Source: Symsagittifera roscoffensis
Taxonomy: Eukaryota > Xenacoelomorpha > Acoela > Convolutidae
Direction: 5' to 3'
Length of the DNA stretch: 64,000 nucleotides
NCBI RefSeq assembly: GCF_963678635.1
Contig: NC_087067.1
Location: forward strand, 11,951,716-12,015,715
Numbering within the stretch: the stretch's first letter is position 1; every line of letters begins with the position of its first letter. A program made the position numbers and the translations under genes. Shown piece after piece: positions 14,001 to 23,636 of this stretch. The notes under the pieces were generated by a model. The model saw only the letters and a list, made by a program, of their open reading frames with translations. It ran no database searches and was not told the origin of the DNA.

Positions 14001-14062
14001 GTAGTCAAAAGTAAAAAGCATATCAATAACACCTCACAATAATGCAACAATCTTGGAGACAT
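7545..14062 (-). CDS. Heparan-sulfate sulfotransferase-like gene 1 (3-OST/NDST-like, three exons)
   Basis: This gene encodes a putative type II Golgi sulfotransferase that would move sulfate from PAPS to heparan-type glycans. Exon 1 starts at the ATG at 14,062 and encodes a short cytosolic tail and a leucine-rich signal anchor. Exon 2 holds the 5'-PAPS loop (AILIGAQKCGTTTLKKF), the HPSIVA..HEP segment with the candidate catalytic Glu, LEKTPYF, and the 3'-phosphate motif REPIHRAVSWF. Exon 3 holds the helix with YHLNLWLKYF, FLFLDGEKF and the C-terminal KPGFYC...CLLSRGK region typical of 3-OST enzymes. Exon 2 ends at a GTAAGT donor (13,307/13,308) and exon 3 follows a TTTCAG acceptor, both phase 0. 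The exon 1/2 junction is not resolved, and exon 1 has a 1-nt loss relative to gene 2, so this copy may be damaged. The 5.3-kb intron contains repeat R1. Confidence 0.8.
8640..9840. repeat. Fold-back-like inverted repeat inside intron 2
   Basis: The sequence at about 8,640-8,965 recurs in inverted orientation at about 9,518-9,840, around a spacer of about 550 bp. Shared words include 'caggtgtta', 'attcacaaagttcaat' and 'ctattagag'. The same family appears at 1-110 against 640-960, and singly at 61,880-62,215. This layout fits a foldback element or an inverted pair of one dispersed repeat. No transposase was found. Confidence 0.5.
8860..10626. repeat. Direct repeat R1, copy b (inside intron 2 of gene 1)
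   Basis: This is nearly the same sequence as 1-1,771, in the same orientation. It lies inside the intron between exon 2 and exon 3 of sulfotransferase gene 1, so the gene contains a partial, decayed copy of its own 5' end. The minus-strand 69-codon open frame at 10,251-10,460 occurs in both copies, but it sits in duplicated flank sequence and I see no support for it as a gene. Confidence 0.85.
9945..10095 (-). pseudogene. Sulfotransferase exon 1 relic (in R1 copy b)
   Basis: This is the same decayed exon 1 fragment as at 1,083-1,235, lacking an initiator ATG and carrying in-frame stops. It lies in sense orientation within the host gene's intron. Confidence 0.65.
10795..11200. repeat. Intron segment shared with gene 2 intron
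   Basis: Part of intron 2 with 'gattttccgagccctccaaaa'-type and 'gcgcgc' words matches 61,540-61,850 in inverted orientation. It is a remnant of the large inverted duplication. The open frames on both strands here are S/P/R-rich by composition and not convincing as genes. Confidence 0.5.
11640..12235. repeat. Minisatellite-like cluster of 'ttccgcaaa/ggaatccgc' words
   Basis: Variants of 'gcggattccgcaaat' and its complement recur at irregular spacing of about 15-50 bp. A 53-bp unit starting 'gcgcaatttaatttgaag' occurs twice near 11,817 and 11,870. Nothing here supports a gene. A related cluster lies at 15,640-15,870. Confidence 0.6.
12217..12475. repeat. ~100-bp tandem repeat, about 2.5 units
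   Basis: The unit starts 'ttgcggaatccac' and runs through 'cagtttggcctcgtaat' and 'tcgactactttggaatgg'. Starts lie near 12,217, 12,313 and 12,415, a period of 96-102 bp. The rest of the intron from 12,480 to 13,220 shows nothing I can assign. Confidence 0.8.
13308..13670 (-). CDS. Sulfotransferase gene 1, exon 2 (PAPS-binding half)
   Basis: The frame is open from the G-run near 13,680 to the GTAAGT donor. It encodes QNRKRYPTAILIGAQKCG, the phosphosulfate loop, then HPSIVAASHEP, LEKTPYFAL and REPIHRAVSW. The 3' end is fixed by the donor, which is conserved with gene 2. The 5' boundary is approximate: upstream lies a C/G homopolymer, and I could not choose one acceptor AG with confidence. Confidence 0.8.
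13826..14062 (-). CDS. Sulfotransferase gene 1, exon 1 (signal anchor)
   Basis: The first ATG in frame gives MSPRLLHYCEVLLICFLLL, a single membrane segment near the N terminus with few charges before it, as in type II Golgi enzymes. The stem contains VPNNHALNMPVVND. Compared with gene 2, one base is missing after NEKR, so the reading runs into a stop at 13,826. The exon either ends before that point or is broken. The donor is not identified. Confidence 0.6.
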   Translation of the reverse strand: MSPRLLHYCEVLLICFLLLTTKLFWDLIFDNFERDSDVPNNHALNMPVVNDTAIVQFSMGSGMNEKRLFLSPPLILSN

Positions 14063-14418
14063 AATAAACGTTTTTTGTTTGTAGACCAATGTAATTAAAA
14101 GGCTATAAACTACGAGTACATAAATATGAAGAACAACGAAAAAATTGCTCGATTGACTTGTCTTAATTTTTCTACCACGTTTTATATTTTGAGTTGACTA
14201 AGATCACTTGCTTTGGTACAAAATCAGTTTGAACCTTTTGACTTGGTATGTCCAGTGAAAGAACTTGAAGTGTCTATTTGCGATCAGCTGTTGTGCTGAA
14301 AAGGTGGCGTATTGAAAGGCAAACGAGGAGCTTCAGTCTTTAGTAAGACTGTCACTTTTCCCCATCGTTTAATTTTTATACCACATACTGTGTCAATATT
14401 AATTTAAATTTGATATAG

Positions 14419-14471
14419 ATCTACTTAAAATTCTCCACCCCTTTCAAGAAAGGGGGGTTGTTAAGTAGATC
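14419..14471. other. Long hairpin with GATCTACTTAA stem
   Basis: The ends form a perfect 11-bp stem (gatctacttaa with ttaagtagatc) and the loop side forms a second 8-bp stem (cccctttc with gaaagggg). A related hairpin lies at 15,408-15,463 and a half copy ('gttaagtagatt') near 14,600. This could be the core of a small foldback element; no function is implied. Confidence 0.6.
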
Positions 14472-14779
14472 AAAACTATCGATGTTTCGACCAATCAGAA
14501 TGCAACAAAATTAGAATTCTCCACGCAAAAAACTAACGCTAATTTACTGCTTTTATTTATAGGAGTGGAGATTCTTAAGTAAGTACCATGGGGGGATTGT
14601 TAAGTAGATTCTTTGACTGCAGATGATAATTAAACTAAAGTTAAAAATGAAGCTGGGAAAAATTTGGCTGAAAAAAGTTTCTTGTACGATGTTTTGTAAC
14701 ATACAGAAGAGAAATAAGTCTTGGCGGTTCTGAACATTCTGCTTTGTCGTTATCTTTTGCATTCTATTGGCTTGAATAA

Positions 14780-15120
14780 TTCACATTTTGTCGGCTTTTT
14801 CGCATTTACACACCAGAGCAAATTGATCTACCCCCAAAATCAACCTCAGTCTCGGAAAACTGAAATTTTTGTTATTATTTCTATAATGAGAAAAGTGACC
14901 TTTAATCAATATATCATTTATCAAAAAAACATAGCTTTTTTGATCAAAACCAAATAAAATTTTTAATATGGCTGACTGAAGCTACTACTTTTCACAATGC
15001 AAAAAAGTTTTTTATATAAAATTCATAATTACATAAATTTTGAAATTATTAAATTAAATGATCTCTTAAAAATATATATGGACGGAGATGTGCAGATATG
15101 AAACGTTCTGGATTAGCAGA
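14780..15120. repeat. Gene 1 upstream region, homologous to part of R1
   Basis: This stretch upstream of gene 1 matches the R1 part at about 1,290-1,540 ('gacctttaat', 'atcaaaacc', 'gtgcagatatgaaa' words). It indicates that R1 was copied from the 5' flank plus exon 1 of such a gene. The segment 14,100-14,780 has no counterpart in R1. Any promoter of gene 1 should lie here; no single TATA or initiator element was decisive. Confidence 0.55.
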
Positions 15121-15407
15121 AAACACTTGCCAGGACACTTATAAATAACATTGATTAAACGATGGAGGCCAAACCTAAATAGAGAACCCCGTTTTTTGGA
15201 TCTTACTAAATTTTACCTTAAACAAATAAACGCTTAACAAATTACAGGTTGGTCGCGCCACAAATTAATTCTAAAAAGCTGGATCCTTAAATTCCCGTCT
15301 TTATTGCCCCGACTTTCACAGAAAATGATCGAAAACTAGATAACTAGAGCGCTCCATTCAAAACTGGAACTTTTCTGCAGTCTGATCGGTAAACACTTCG
15401 CTGATTC

Positions 15408-15463
15408 AATCTACCTAACAATCTCCCTCCCTTTTTTGAAAGAGGGACACTGTTAAGTAGATT
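15408..15463. other. Second hairpin of the GTTAAGTAGATT type
   Basis: The sequence aatctacctaaca pairs with tgttaagtagatt with one mismatch, and pyrimidine/purine runs pair inside. It has the same layout as the hairpin at 14,419-14,471, so this is a small repeated inverted motif. Confidence 0.5.
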
Positions 15464-15639
15464 CGATCTATTTAGTACTTTGCTATATGCAAAATAAATC
15501 ACTTTGTTTTTTACATAGCGTGTGGGGATATGGTTTTCAAAATCAAGTAGAAAAAAGTGGAAAAAACCGTTTTCTCAGTACGAGGCCAAATTCCTGATTT
15601 CCAGCGACAAGTATTTAAACATGTTCCCAAATGTCAATG

Positions 15640-15870
15640 GATTCCACTTTTAAGGTTTACGTACATTCAGCGTACATATACTTCTAACGTAAATTTTGTC
15701 GGCACCTTTAATTTGTTGCGGATTCCGCAATAAACAAATATAGCTACTTGTTTTGGTGTAAGCGGATTCCGCAAACTGTAAAGAATAACAGAAGTTTGTT
15801 TGTTAGTGAACTTGCATATACCCTTGCGGAATTTAAAAGCAAGGACTTACCCATTGTCAGCAGAATCCGC
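15640..15870. repeat. Second cluster of 'ggattccgcaa' words
   Basis: Several 'gcggattccgcaa' and 'gcggaat' variants recur as in 11,640-12,235. They sit outside gene 1, upstream of it. Confidence 0.45.
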
Positions 15871-16016
15871 GAACAAATCTTAAAACATTGGTTCACTAAA
15901 TCGATGGATGTCACACTTAAGTATTTGCAGGCAGTTTTTGGGATCATAGTTTTGGAAACACAGCACCGAACAAATTCATTGGGTTAGTTCGGTAATTGGG
16001 TTAATTCATTATTGGG

Positions 16017-16275
16017 TTGACATATCGCCAAATTAGGTCAGTAATTGAAATTCAGTATTTGGGATTTTTAATTTGAGATTCAGTTTTTGGGAGCGTGAAT
16101 TCAAATCATGAAGATTTGGGATGAGATGACAGAGTCCTGACGAGATATCGCCGAATTAGGTCAGTATTTGGGATTCAGTGTTTGAAATTCAGTATATGGG
16201 ATTCAGTATTTGAGATGCAGTATTTGGGAGCGTGACTTCAATTTATGAAGACACTTTTTAGGATAAGATGACATG
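16017..16275. repeat. ~125-bp direct repeat with 'attcagtatttgggat' sub-repeats
   Basis: Two units begin 'tgacatatcgccaaattagg' and 'gagatatcgccgaattagg'. Both end in 'tgggagcgtga.ttcaa' followed by a 'gatgaca' word. Inside them 'attcagtatttggga' is repeated several times. Non-coding. Confidence 0.7.
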
Positions 16276-16544
16276 AGTTAGCTATTCAAATTTTTCTGAA
16301 TAGCTACGTTACAATTATTAAACAAATTTAGAGCTCTGAATGTCTTATTCTCAAGGAATTAACCCGTTTCATATAATTGTTGGATCTTGCTCAAAGATTG
16401 CCAGGTATTTTTATGGGGTAGATAGTGATATCTACAATCACAAAACACTGTTTTTATTATCATAACAATGTTTTTTTTTGCTGTTCCCTGGGGGGGGGGG
16501 GGTGGGTTTGGTTCGCTCCACAATTTTACAGCATAGCTAGGAGA

Positions 16545-18099
16545 ATGGAAGATTCCAGAATTGGATATCACCCATCCAATAAAGGACTTAGAAATAACGG
16601 AGCAATTGGTGAAAGAGCAACTAGACTCACTGAATACATCGAAATCTCCAGGGCCCGACGAAATTCATTTGAAACTTCTGTTTGAATTGAGAGATTTCCT
16701 GACTCAAATTCTAACAAAAATTATAACAAATCTTGGGACGAAACTAAGCTACTTCAAGATTGGAAACTTGCTCACCTTGTTTTTATCTTCAAAAAAGGAA
16801 AAAAGTCGTTGCTGACAACTATCGTCCAGTAAGCTTAACATCAACAGGATGTCAAATATTTGAGAAAAAAATTAGAGCCCATCTTATGGAACATCTAGAA
16901 AAAAAAGAAATCCTTGTAAATTAACAGTTTGATTTCCTGTCCGGTAGACCATCACAATTACAACTACTGAGAGTGCTGGATGACTTCACAAATACAATAG
17001 ATAGTCGCCGAGGAACGGATGTTATCTACTTGGATTTCAAGAAAGCGTTCGACACGGTTCCGCTCGAAAAACTGATATGAATCTTAAACCAATATGGAAT
17101 AAAAGAGAAAACATTAGGCTGGATCAACGAGTTTTTAACAACAACACGACAACGAGTTGTGATAAACGACAGTAGATTTGAATGGAAAGATGTTCTGAGT
17201 GGGATCTGTACTGCAACCTGTCTTATTGTGAAAAATAAAAATTCAATGCCCAACACATTCAAATCAAAATTGTATATATTTACAGACAAGGCAAAACTAT
17301 ACCGAGAAATTACCAGTGGCAGAGACGTTGAATTGTTGCAAGATGATCTAAGAAAACTGGAAGAATTGTCAAAAAGTAGTCTTTTGCTTTTTAATGAAGA
17401 TAACTATGGACATATGATGTTCTCATATGGAAAATCAAATCGTGATCAGATCATATGAACCTTACAATAAACAGCTTGAAACAGTTGGTCAAGAAAAAGA
17501 CCTTGGAGTGGTCATCGATAAAAAACTCGCCTTTGACTCTCATGTATTTGCAAAAGTTGAAAAGACAAATTCTATCATTGCAGTTTTTAAGAAAACAATC
17601 ATTAAAGTTGCTATACCTGTGTTTTTAAATGATTAAAAAGGCCAGATAAGGCCTCAATTGGAGTTCTGTAATCAAGTCTGGTGCCCTTAATTAAAGAAGA
17701 ACACAAAATTAATCGAAACTTTGCAACAACGAGCGACACGAATGGTACAAGGGCTGCAGACACTAAGCTACAATGAAAGGTTAAAAAAAACTAAACCTAC
17801 CGTCACTTGAATACCGCAGAAGGCGAGGAACAATGATCGAAATGTATAAAATAGTTTACAACCGTTATGACCCAAAAGCTACAAAAGACATGTTTGAATT
17901 AACTAATCGTGACACAAGGACAAACGACAAGAAATTGATAACGAAGAAGGCCACCCTTGAATTACGGAGAAAATTTTTTTAGCATTAGATCAGCTACAGA
18001 TTTGAATACGTTGCCAGGAGAAGTAATTGACTTGAAGACTTTTCAAGATCAACCTGGATACATATTGGAAGAAAAGCGTTGATAATTTTGACACGAATT
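16545..18099 (+). pseudogene. Broken non-LTR retrotransposon (LINE) reverse transcriptase
   Basis: Several frames together encode a CR1/Jockey-type reverse transcriptase. Visible in order are: SKSPGPDEIH (RT block), a NYRPVSLT segment, VIYLDFKKAFDTVP (catalytic Asp block), a degraded region where the palm FADD block should be (read TDKAKLYRE), GVVIDKKLAFDSHV (thumb), a RPQLEFCNQVWCP segment and a C-terminal LDTYWKKSVDNF. At least five frameshifts or stops interrupt it (for example after VDN/KEILVN and KLI). No endonuclease domain, target-site duplication or clean 3' tail was found, although A-rich DNA follows. It is a truncated, dead copy. Confidence 0.8.
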
Positions 18100-19295
18100 A
18101 ATCGAAAAGGAGTACATCCTTAGATGATCGATAGAGGCGACAAAAACGCCTAAGAGATTAGAAAAAAACTGAACTGAACCGAACAAAATGGAACTGCAAT
18201 AATAAACTGAATTGCAAAAAAAGGTCAACAACAAAAAAAATTGTGAAAAAAAAAGAAACATACTGGATATCAAAGCACACAGCTGTACCAAAACGACTGT
18301 TCAAGGATATTCCGTTTTTCAAACTAAAGAAACAGCCTAAGCAAACATTTTTGTCCAATTCCTGCGAATGGTCCAATACTTCCACGCCACTTTTTTTTTT
18401 GTGGACATCGAAATTGGACAACAAGAATTGGAGGATAGCTGTGAAAAAAATATCAGATTATTTTTGATGCAATTTTTTTATATTGATTACAAAAACACTG
18501 AGGATATTATTATATTTGGTCTAAATAACATTTTAAAAAGTTGAAAAAAAAACAAACTCAACTACAAATTTGAAGTTTTAACAGGCGTCAAAGGTGTAAA
18601 AAATTCCGGGAGAAGTGAAGAGTAAAGATTTTAAGAAAAATCTATCGAACAAATTACTTGAGTCAATCAAAATGACAACCCCAATTGAAAAGAAAAAAAA
18701 TTGCCACTGAAAGTGCTCGTCATATGTTACACAGACAACTACTGTCACCAGCAGAATATGGCATTTTATTTGGATTGAAGAATTATTTCTTTTTGCAGCA
18801 GCTAGCTCGCTGTTTCGCATCATTAACACTTTTAACAGACAGACGTGTGAGAAAATAATACGAGGGCGTTATTACAACTGTTCCTGGCCTATCCTTCAAC
18901 AACAACTCAGCATGACACAAAAAAAAGATCAAAGGGGGTTGAATGCGAGAGATGCTGAAACTGGTACCAATCCAAATGTGAAAAACTATCGAATGATGTT
19001 TACGCATCAATAATCGAGATACTCTTGTATTGCAAAATCTGCTGCCGCGCTAAGAACATTGAGAAGGATACTCCACATGTAAAATTGTTGCTCAGATATA
19101 ATAATGACATTCATAGAACAGTTAAAGTTGAGTCAATAAGTTTCTTGCGCTCCCGTTTCTCTGTATCCAAATCTTCAGTTTTTTTCTTGAGGAAACTCAT
19201 CGAAATGGAAATTTGCCGTTCCTGCTTTTGAAGGAAAGATATTTTGAGATAAGGAGGTAACCTGCAATTGGTATCAAAAACCAACATATGCTGGG

Positions 19296-19500
19296 ACTAC
19301 ATTGAACTCTAGGGGCTGCACTTCAACTCAATACAAGCGTGGTGTTATCCAAGGCACTGTACATGGAGTATTTAGGAGCAAATTTAATTGAGAGTAGTTT
19401 GATAAAACTATGGATACAACGAGAGCATGCAATTACTAAACATTGGTCACTGAAGTCGGCATTTTATAGTGACCTCAAGTCAAGAGTGGCGTAAAAACTG
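19296..19500 (+). pseudogene. Possible retroelement RT C-terminal relic
   Basis: A short plus-strand reading, LNSRGCTSTQYKRGVIQGTV, continues HGVFRSK and then breaks with stops and a shift. The YKRG-I-G-VH-(I/V)FR pattern is one I associate with the segment after the catalytic region of some non-LTR or Penelope-like reverse transcriptases. The match is short and from memory, so confidence is low. Confidence 0.3.
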
Positions 19501-19559
19501 TCTTGAAGTGAATGTACCTCCAACTATGTCTAACAAACTGCTCGGCATTTGACCACTAG

Positions 19560-21662
19560 AATTGCGGAACGTAATAAAACTGGCTCACCGGTATACCTAG
19601 ACCTTTAGCAACGCAGGCTAAAAGGAAAAAGCTCAGATGTTAGTTGTTAATAAAAGGTAGGTCGAATGACCAAACTAGTTTTTTAAGACTGTTAGCAATA
19701 CTTATCAGGAAAGAGAAGCCTGGCTTGAACCCGCGCGTTGTGTTTAGGTTTTGCGAGTTGACACTGAAAGCTTAGTCCTAAAACATTTTTGGTTTTTCAT
19801 TCATCTCTTAATTTTTTTTAGAATCAGAGTACTTTTAATGTAATTGAAGAATTTCAGAGGTCAAACGTGATAAGCTAACTTTTTAACATGATGGTTCAGA
19901 ATCAAATTTAATGTGAAATTTTGTAAATAACATTTGTTGAAATTTTATCGTCACTTATATCAGTTCATTGTAAAATCGTGGCACATAGGCACATAACTTC
20001 AAAACGTTTCTAAATTACTTGTTCGCAAATTTTCCGTCCAAAAAGCTGGTGAGTGCCTAAATGATAACAAATTTATAAGAAAAAATTTTTTTGCAAAGAT
20101 TCACTTCCAACTTAGAATGAAAATTATCAAAAAAATACCCATAGTTGACTTTTTGATTTACAGAAATTTGAAGCAAAGCCGTTGTTGGTTATCGATTTTC
20201 TTAAAAAAATATACTCTGACAACCCATTGTAAGCTTTCATGGAAACATTTTTCAATTGATTATCATTTTTTCTGTTATTTACCACTTTTAAAATCAATAA
20301 TCAAATTAATGCCAACGAATGTAAAAAGAAAAAAAATCGGTGTTTTTATTTGAGCACTTTACTTGTTTCTTTGATTGGTTCAACCATTTGAAAAATGAGA
20401 AGGAAGTTTTTATTTGGGTAGGTTTTAGTTCAACCTTTTTTAAGTTGTTTCTTCTCTTTTCGTTTTTCATGCAAAATCAGAAATAATCATCGTGTTAGGC
20501 CGAGTGATATATTATATTTAATCTCTTTCAGTCATTAGTCGAATGACTGTTAGATAATTTTGAAAAACGTTTCTGAGTGTCGAGAATAACGGGTTTGAAA
20601 CATTTGATTTTTGGTCTAATTTGGAGCGAACAAGGTGAACGGGTAAATTTATTATGTCCTCAAACCGCAAATTATACGGCAAAAATTATTAGAATGAGTC
20701 GATTGATCCTTTAATTTAATACATTTCAATCTTAATTCGAACAGTATGAAGAACTTTGCGAAAAATTCTCCCAGTCATTAAAAAAATTGATAAAAAGTTT
20801 TTGAGTTTTAATCTAGCTTCGCTGAGCAACTAGAGCCATTTAGCAGGCTCATTATAGAAAGATAGGCATAAAATACCAGAAGTTTTTTTTTTGGGTTTTT
20901 ACAACACTTTTTGCAAAAAAAACTTGAAAATTTTGAACAATTTAGCAAAAAAGTTTGAAAGAAGAAATCTTATCTTTTTTCGACGAAGATCTGTTGCTCT
21001 ATTAGTCTAATTTTTGACCGCGAATACAGCTAAACTTCTTCAGATTTCTATCACACCACACAGGAAAAAAACTAAAATTGAAAAAAAATCCGAATAGTTC
21101 AGAATACTGTTGTAAAAGCGACCACAACATTTGGGGGTATTTGGTATAGTTCAACGAACAAACAAAGAAAAAAAATCCCAAATGGCTAGGAAGATTCTGA
21201 AAGCTACATTCTGATGAGAGTATAGTTTCTCTTGATACAATTTTTTCATAGAACTGTTTCGTTCCCAAAAAAGCCATTGAAACAGCACTTAAGAGATTGT
21301 AAGAACAAACTAATGTTTCCGTAATGTCTCGCAATACCACTAAACCCAGCAAAAAGACACCTTATATTCAAAAATTTGTGGTATATTGAAAGAGTTTCTA
21401 GCAATGATCGATCCCTACGCGGTTGTTCTATCTAATTAATAGTTTAAGGAGTACGAACGAGCATTATTGAAAAGAGTATAAAAATTGGCGTTATAGGAGG
21501 AAAATCATGACGGAGTCTACCCTCGATTTCACATGCAGATTACATTTTGAAAGGAGGGCTAGAGTGCAAAGACGGATGGGTTGGGTATCACTTAAGCTGG
21601 GATCAATTATTGATATCCTAGTTGGTCATCATTGAAGAAACAGTATTGAGATATGAGCGATG
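19560..21662. other. Unassigned AT-rich DNA
   Basis: No gene, repeat unit or RNA gene could be supported. A 116-codon minus-strand frame (21,352-21,002) is phenylalanine- and serine-rich, as expected by chance in this composition. Its translation resembles nothing I know. The segment ends at the left LTR, without an obvious target-site duplication partner on the far side of the right LTR. Confidence 0.5.
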
Positions 21663-22056
21663 TGGTTAACTCATAGAGTAATTTCGGATAAAGTACACCG
21701 TCTGCTCGTCACGCTATCTTATTTTCGGCCGGATAGATTTGTGCAACTTCTTAGTCTAATACCGATCCTAATCTTACTCTTATACTTACTAGTCTCAGGG
21801 TGTTTAACTAGTCTCTCCTAGGCTCAATAGATCTAGGGCATACTGGTTTATTGCGGCTGCTGAAGTTCTCTTGGAGAGGCAACTAATTTCTAAGTTAAAT
21901 TCAAATCTCTCTGGTGCTGAAGTTACAAGTAATTTCAGCACTTACAAATAAGTGGGTTGTTGGTTAGATGGATTATAATTGGTTAATATTAAATATTTTA
22001 ATGTGGTAAAACGTTTAATTTATCCAATTAAAAAATGAAGTTTAGATCAGGTTCCA
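21663..22056 (-). repeat. Left LTR (3' LTR of copy B)
   Basis: Its ends are TG...CA (on the plus strand tggttaactc to caggttcca). It matches 56,629-57,022 without gaps at about 92% identity by hand count (about 30 differences in 394). On the minus strand it has an AATAAA signal, TATA-like words near the start, and a perfect 8-bp dyad (gtgctgaa/ttcagcac, 21,914-21,941). Directly inside it, on the minus strand, a short purine-rich ggatggg abuts the LTR and may be a remnant polypurine tract. The 4-6 bp outside the two LTRs do not match, so no target-site duplication is visible. Confidence 0.85.
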
Positions 22057-23636
22057 CCCATCCGGGTTTAACAGAGTTTTTAGAATTATCTTTCTGCAAT
22101 TCAAAGGATGGATGATGAACGTTGGTATTTGGCGAACATCATATTCTTGTCCGGTTCCTCTTGTTAAGGAAGTTCCAGGACGCTGGAGTTAGGGACATAC
22201 AATCGTTGCGTCGTCTTGTGACAACGACTGTGATCTCCAATGAAATCAATCTGATTTCAAAATGATTTGCTATGACGGGTTTTTCTGTATTCTGTAGAGA
22301 ACTTGTTTTGTGTTCAACCTCGTCTGGGAATGGCGTGGAGATCGTGTGTCGAAGGGATGCCTCGTAACTCGGATCTGTACGTATACTTGAACATCGAGGT
22401 GGTCATTGGTCTAGTTCAATGAAGTCCTTTTCTGCGAAGTCAAGTCGTACTCTAAATCCTTTGAGTTGTCATATCGGTTGTGATTAGCCATTCTTTGTTC
22501 GAGTGTGATGGGGTTGTCTAGTCTTTGGATGTTCGTCTTTGTTGTTGTGTGTTGATCTATATACTGCAAAGTATGATTTACATTTCATAAAATCATATTA
22601 GTTCGGTTTTTTAATCATGAATTTAGTTAGTTGTTTTCACAAAAGCGTTTTGTTTTAGTTCGGTTGTTTTGAAGAGTTACTCACCCTTGAGTACCTCTTA
22701 TTAAAAATAGAAGTGTGTTCACAAAGCGTGGATGTAGCGCGGTGGGTTAGGCCTGCTATAGAGCATGCTCAGGACGTCCTCTCTGGTGGGTTAGGCCAGG
22801 AGTGGGAGTATGATTGCATGCTGTTTCTTTGAGAGGTCCTGTTTTGTGATAACGTTTTATGTTGGTTTTATGTTGGTCTTTCTTATGTTACTTTGGTTGT
22901 GTCCTTTTTTCAAAAATCAAAATGTTTTTGGTATGGGTTTGTCTTGCGACTTTTTTTTGTTTTATTATTTCTTTCTTAGACTTTATAATAGTCTTCAAAA
23001 GAATAAATTATCCAGTTTTAAACTGGGTTAATCCGGTTTGGGTACCGTTGGTTTTCTTTTTGTAGTCATGCTGTTATTTTATGATCTGTGGTGTTTAGTA
23101 AGCTGCGTTGGTTAGTTTGGTTTAGTATATAATTCCTTTCCAACCAGGTTAAAGGAAAGTTTGAAACTTGTTATCGTGTGTTAGAGTTGTTGAGTGTGAA
23201 AACTTGAAACTTAAAATCATTATCTAAACAATTCTTCGTGGGCAAGCTGTGCGAGTTTGGATAGAATTCCTGTGCGATTGAATGAAAATATCAAAACGTT
23301 AGTACTGCATTTTCATTTTAATAATTTATTACATAGAATTTTAATTTTACTGCATTTGGGGGAAATTTTAAGTTATAAATTTTCATCGTATTGAATTTTA
23401 CTGTTTCATGCGAAAATAATTTATAGACTAATTTACTACATTTGGTATGAATTGTATTACATTATTTAGTGCCAGATATTAATAAATTTTAGAAGAATTT
23501 TAACAAGTTTGTATTTTTTTTTGTTTTGTAGATGATCGTGGTGTGAAGACTAGAAACATAAATCAAACATTGATAGAAATGGTTAGTACTAATTTTAAAT
23601 TTATTAGTGAAGAGTATTTTAAATTATACTTACCTG
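22057..23636 (-). other. 3' non-coding region of copy B
   Basis: About 1.6 kb between the ORF4 stop and the 3' LTR has no conserved coding frame that I can see. A short direct repeat 'ggtgggttaggcc' occurs twice near 22,740-22,800. Hydrophobic plus-strand frames at 22,810-23,065 follow from the T/G-rich strand composition and are not supported. Confidence 0.5.

Larger units (their letters stand above)
5290..14370. repeat. Left arm of large inverted duplication (sulfotransferase gene 1 arm)
   Basis: This arm matches 57,990-64,000 in inverted orientation. Matched landmarks are the distal flank (5,296-5,400 with about 63,890-63,996), exon 3, part of intron 2 (10,900-11,190 with 61,540-61,780), exon 2, exon 1 and upstream DNA ending near 14,370 with 57,990. 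The left arm is longer because it has extra tandem units and an R1 insertion in intron 2. The right arm runs off the window, so the duplication may extend further. Confidence 0.8.

Noticed and set aside
21002-21352. 116-codon minus-strand frame
   Set aside because: Phe/Ser-rich, no recognisable motif, no conserved copy, and T-rich composition can produce it by chance.
22810-23065. Hydrophobic plus-strand frames in the 3' region of copy B
   Set aside because: Antisense to the element, made of T/G-rich codons, with no counterpart in another copy.
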